Assembly: GCA_964493425.1 (NCBI GenBank)
Contig: CAZBMW010000007.1
Coordinates: 37,496 to 101,495, forward strand
DNA from: CAYLMG01 sp964493425
GTDB lineage: Bacteria; Planctomycetota; Phycisphaerae; Sedimentisphaerales; Anaerobacaceae
Direction: 5' to 3'
Length of the DNA stretch: 64,000 bases
The notes below the pieces were generated by a model, which was given only the letters and a program-made list of their open reading frames with translations, was not told the DNA's origin and did not search any database. A program made the translations under genes and the position numbers. Positions 61,496-64,000 of the stretch are shown piece after piece (position 1 is the stretch's first letter; every line of letters begins with the position of its first letter).

Positions 61496-61792
61496 TTAAG
61501 GTGCTTTATTGAATTTGTCATATATTTTTACGAAGATTAAGGTTAAAAGCAGTGTTACTGAAACGGCTGTAAAAAGGCTGATTATCAAAATCAGCCATTC
61601 TGCACTCAAAAGCCGGCTGAAAATCCTTTCAAAAAAGGCTATTGAGGCAATGAAAACAATTAGCGGCAGCAAAAACGCTAAAGCAACCTTCGAGGTTACT
61701 GGGTCGGTCCTGCTGTGGCCGAGCCGGCGATAGGCCTCTTCACAAGTATGTCTGAATCCGCAGGCCTGACAATTTTTTTCTTCAAACTGCAT
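61496..61792 (-). CDS. Small two-TM protein with N-terminal CX2CX5C motif, first gene of the rnf operon
   Basis: 98 residues. The N-terminus has Cys8, Cys11 and Cys17 (CQACGFRHTC), a possible metal or FeS knuckle on the cytoplasmic face. Two membrane helices follow (about residues 33-55 and 65-88). It resembles in layout the RseC/MucC-type proteins sometimes linked to Rnf, but the sequence match is weak. It is separated from rnfC by one base. Start ATG 61792 chosen; a longer ATG at 61852 would add 20 unlikely residues. Confidence 0.75.
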   Translation of the reverse strand: MQFEEKNCQACGFRHTCEEAYRRLGHSRTDPVTSKVALAFLLPLIVFIASIAFFERIFSRLLSAEWLILIISLFTAVSVTLLLTLIFVKIYDKFNKAP

Positions 61793-61798
61793 AATATC

Positions 61799-61827
61799 TT
61801 CATTATAAATAAACCGTAGTTTATAAT
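61799..61827 (+). promoter_or_regulatory. Candidate promoter of the M48 protease gene
   Basis: TTCATT (61799-61804), a 17-base spacer and a perfect TATAAT (61822-61827), 46 bases before the start at 61874. The -35 matches poorly. The divergent rnf operon starts within the same short interval. Confidence 0.5.
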
Positions 61828-61873
61828 AGATATTGATTTGGCTTTCAAACATATTTTTGAAGGGGGCACGATT

Positions 61874-62674
61874 ATGATAAGAAAAACGTTTTGGATATCG
61901 TTACTTTTTGTTGTTTGCCTTATAAGCGGCTGCTTCACCAATCCAATCACAGGTCAAGAGGAATTGATGCTTGTTTCCGAACAGCAGGATTTTGAAATCG
62001 GCAGGAGATACGCGCCCGAGATAGAGACTCAGATGGGCGGTCGGATCCCGAGCCCGGTACTTCAAAACTATGTTAACAGCGTGGGCCAGAAGGTCGCAGC
62101 CGTCAGCCACAGGCCCGACTATGATTATCATTTTGTTGCCTTAGACCACGAGATGATGAATGCTTTTGCATTGCCCGGCGGCTACATATTCATAACAAGA
62201 GGTATGCTCGAGAAGCTCGAGTCCGAAGCTCAGCTTGCAGCCATCCTCGCACATGAGACCGCCCATGTCGTCGCCCGTGACACCGCCGCCGCTATGAGCA
62301 GAGACATCGGGATAAACGTTGTACTTTCCGCAGTTACCAGCGAGGAAACCTCAGGAACGCTTTCGACTGTGGCTGATGTGACCAACCAGATTCTGGGACT
62401 GAGCTACAGCAGAGAAGATGAGAAGACAGCAGACCTGGCTGGCCTGGATTATATGGTCGCGGCGGGGTATAACCCGAATGCTATGGTCGAGACTATGAAA
62501 ATGCTCAACGCTGAAAACGACTCCAGGCCGATAGAGTTCTTCTCGACGCACCCGAGCCCTGAGAATCGGATTGCTTATCTGGAGGAGAAAATTCTGCTGA
62601 ACTACTTTCAGCCTGAGAGGCTGAAGTCCGGCAAAGAAGATTACAAAAATTATGTCCTCGACGAGTTGGATTAG
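61874..62674 (+). CDS. M48-family metalloprotease lipoprotein
   Basis: 266 residues. A signal leads to lipobox CLISGC (Cys ~19). The zinc motif is HETAH, and the second zinc ligand is in SREDEKTADLAG. FALPGGYIFITRGMLEKLES is characteristic of the M48/LoiP-BepA group of outer-membrane quality-control proteases. Without the TPR tail of BepA it is closer to LoiP. ATG 61874 follows AGGGGG by seven bases; the in-frame ATG at 61838 has no site. Divergent from the rnf operon. Confidence 0.93.
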   Translation: MIRKTFWISLLFVVCLISGCFTNPITGQEELMLVSEQQDFEIGRRYAPEIETQMGGRIPSPVLQNYVNSVGQKVAAVSHRPDYDYHFVALDHEMMNAFALPGGYIFITRGMLEKLESEAQLAAILAHETAHVVARDTAAAMSRDIGINVVLSAVTSEETSGTLSTVADVTNQILGLSYSREDEKTADLAGLDYMVAAGYNPNAMVETMKMLNAENDSRPIEFFSTHPSPENRIAYLEEKILLNYFQPERLKSGKEDYKNYVLDELD

Positions 62675-62729
62675 TATATGAGGCTTATGATTTTTAATCA
62701 CTTCCGGTATTGGTTAGCCGTCGATGCGC

Positions 62730-63797
62730 TTAGTGGGCGGGCCAGATTTTGAGTTGTTCGTCTTCCTCTTCTGCCATTTGCATAATTCGTGCGGGCTCTT
62801 CCGGCATGCCGGTTCGTGCAGATAGATATGCCGATTCAATTATGGCCATCGTGCCCAGATTGTCTGCGCCGCTGCTGGTAGGTTTGTGTTCCCCCGGTGA
62901 CAATATACTTAAAGCAAAATCATTCAGAAGTTTGGCCATGCATACGTGTTTATCGTGATTGTACTCATTTTTATCTATTTGCTGGCCGGTGCTGTCATAG
63001 ATGGTCAGTTTCGTGTGACTGACTGTTAAGGTTTTGTCCCTGCTGAAGACCTGTAGATATTCTTTGCCGGGCCCGATGCCCGGCTGACGCGACGTAATAA
63101 GATTAGCCGATAGTGCCGGATTGAATTTCATAGTTACAACAGCGGTGTCCTCTGTCAGATAAACTCGTTGCTGTTTTTCCCCTGCTGTGTTGGTCATTAA
63201 ACAATAAACCTGTTGTGGCAGAGCGAAATTTGAAACAATCAGGTCAACAAGGTGGAAGCAATTGCGGAGCAGCACACCGCCTCCGGAGAGCTTCCAGTCG
63301 TTTTGCCAGGCCGGGTGTTTGCTTTCACCCGTGTAAAAAACAGCATTTATCAAGAACGGCTGCTCAAGGGGATTTTCCTTGAGATATTTTGCGAAATCGA
63401 CAAAGCTTTGCGCAAATCTGCTTGGATTAGCGACAGCGAATTTCACATCTTCTTTTTTTGCCAGGCGTACGAACTGTGCAGCCTCCTCAAAGTTCCTGGC
63501 TGGCGGCGCAAGTTTCACAACATTAAGTTTACTTTTCATTGCTGAGCGAACATACTCATCGCAGCTGTAAATCGGTGCTGCAACAAGTAAAACATCGAAC
63601 TGATTTTGTATTATGAGTTGGCGGTAGTCGTCGAAGCCTGCGCAGTTGTATTGGGCTGATATTTTTTCGGTCAGTGGCGTATCCTTGTCCGCTACCGCAT
63701 CAATATCAAAACAGTCGGTTTTCGAAGCTGCCTCGAGTAGCAGCCTGCCGTTCTCATCTAAACCCAGTACTGCAATCTTAAGTTTGTCCTTACTCAT
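62730..63797 (-). CDS. Gfo/Idh/MocA-family oxidoreductase
   Basis: 355 residues: an N-terminal Rossmann fold (IAVLGLDENGRLLLEAASKT, where the usual GxGxxG is modified to GLDENG), the conserved KLAPPARNFEEAAQFVRLAK (the EKP-like strand, here KLAP) and a C-terminal alpha/beta domain with NCFHLVDLIVSNF. Family members oxidise sugars or inositols with NAD(P). The changed dinucleotide motif and KLAP in place of EKP suggest altered or absent catalysis, but the fold is complete. Start ATG 63797; TTG 63803 is an alternative. Confidence 0.9.
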   Translation of the reverse strand: MSKDKLKIAVLGLDENGRLLLEAASKTDCFDIDAVADKDTPLTEKISAQYNCAGFDDYRQLIIQNQFDVLLVAAPIYSCDEYVRSAMKSKLNVVKLAPPARNFEEAAQFVRLAKKEDVKFAVANPSRFAQSFVDFAKYLKENPLEQPFLINAVFYTGESKHPAWQNDWKLSGGGVLLRNCFHLVDLIVSNFALPQQVYCLMTNTAGEKQQRVYLTEDTAVVTMKFNPALSANLITSRQPGIGPGKEYLQVFSRDKTLTVSHTKLTIYDSTGQQIDKNEYNHDKHVCMAKLLNDFALSILSPGEHKPTSSGADNLGTMAIIESAYLSARTGMPEEPARIMQMAEEEDEQLKIWPAH

Positions 63798-63872
63798 AGT
63801 CAAACCAGGCTGGCAATTTATATAGAGTGATAAAGCCCTGTAAGAGATGTTGACATCCCTGCAATCGTATTT

Positions 63873-64000
63873 TTAGCCGATATCTTTATTATCATCTTCG
63901 GTTTTTGTTGCCATAGAGTAGCCGTTATCCTGGCGTTCGTGATTTACCTTTAGCTTCTGCTCGTAAAGCCGAACCACATCGTCAGCGTCGAGTCCGAGAC
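63873..64000 (-). CDS. C-terminal fragment of a gene cut by the window edge (possibly dimeric dUTPase)
   Basis: The reading frame is open from the right edge to the TAA at 63873-63875 and gives about 41 residues ending DDNKDIG. The segment YEQKLKVNHERQDNGYSM resembles the K-x-N-x-x-R-Q-x-x-G-Y C-terminal motif of dimeric (MazG-like) dUTPases. The final ~15 residues look like a disordered acidic tail. The start and the rest of the gene lie beyond 64000, so the call is tentative. Confidence 0.5.
   Translation of the reverse strand, partial: LGLDADDVVRLYEQKLKVNHERQDNGYSMATKTEDDNKDIG

Noticed and set aside
1..64000. Mobile elements, prophage or CRISPR arrays
   Set aside because: No transposase, integrase, phage structural gene or regularly spaced direct repeat was seen on either strand.

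Overview
The window reads as chromosome from a planctomycete of the Phycisphaerae/Sedimentisphaerales type. This is inferred from three things. The secreted protein at 37232-38860 ends in a dockerin-like segment (GDSNKDC...DFADFANKW) typical of that group. Envelope genes look Gram-negative (BamD-like, LptE-like, DsbD-like and a full Rnf complex). Housekeeping genes occur in unusual contexts: dnaN-dciA-gyrB without dnaA or recF, and nusA-infB-rbfA without rimP. No prophage, transposase, CRISPR array, tRNA or rRNA was recognised, so this is mostly core chromosome.

Layout, left to right. 0-3.4 kb: a helical-repeat protein and the DNA translocase ftsK (minus strand). 3.6-7.3 kb: a GntR/YtrA-regulated ABC cassette with a strong promoter, overlapping palindromes and a large membrane protein with a zinc ribbon. 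7.4-10.7 kb: a TPR lipoprotein and an ECF sigma / anti-sigma-like / secreted coiled-coil cassette, ending in a shared terminator with gyrB. 10.8-14.9 kb: gyrB, dciA-like and dnaN. 15.4-20.3 kb: a MarR regulator followed by a 1456-residue double-ASKHA acyl-CoA dehydratase activase. 20.4-20.9 kb: RNase P RNA with an extraordinarily long P18 helix. 21-25.5 kb: ilvB-ilvN-ilvC plus a lipoprotein gene, behind a good promoter and a structured leader. 25.7-28.6 kb: a trypsin-like protease and a large exported protein. 28.7-34.6 kb: hisG, a degenerate endonuclease III paralogue, rbfA, infB (probable CTG start) and nusA, preceded by a structured RNA ending in an intrinsic terminator.

Right half. 35-40 kb: a cupin, a 4-TM protein, a DUF483-like protein, a three-repeat secreted protein and hemL. 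40.9-45 kb: rny, the linked YmdB-type phosphodiesterase, a DMT transporter and a metallo-beta-lactamase-fold hydrolase. 45.2-53.4 kb: a GH130-like protein, BamD-like and LptE-like proteins, ftsH, a DsbD-thioredoxin fusion, nth and a LOG-family protein. 53.4-61.8 kb: a radical SAM protein, apbE (which flavinylates Rnf subunits) and rnfCDGEAB led by a small Cys-motif membrane protein. 61.9-64 kb: an M48 lipoprotein protease, a Gfo/Idh/MocA oxidoreductase and a truncated gene at the right edge.

Functional links. apbE beside the rnf operon fits covalent FMN attachment to RnfG and RnfD. The BamD/LptE/FtsH/DsbD block concerns envelope assembly and quality control. The strongest unexplained signals are RNA-level: the RNase P P18 extension, the structured RNA before nusA and the ilv leader. 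Protein-level oddities are the catalytically degenerate Nth paralogue, the CDICG three-repeat protein and the sigma-factor cassette.
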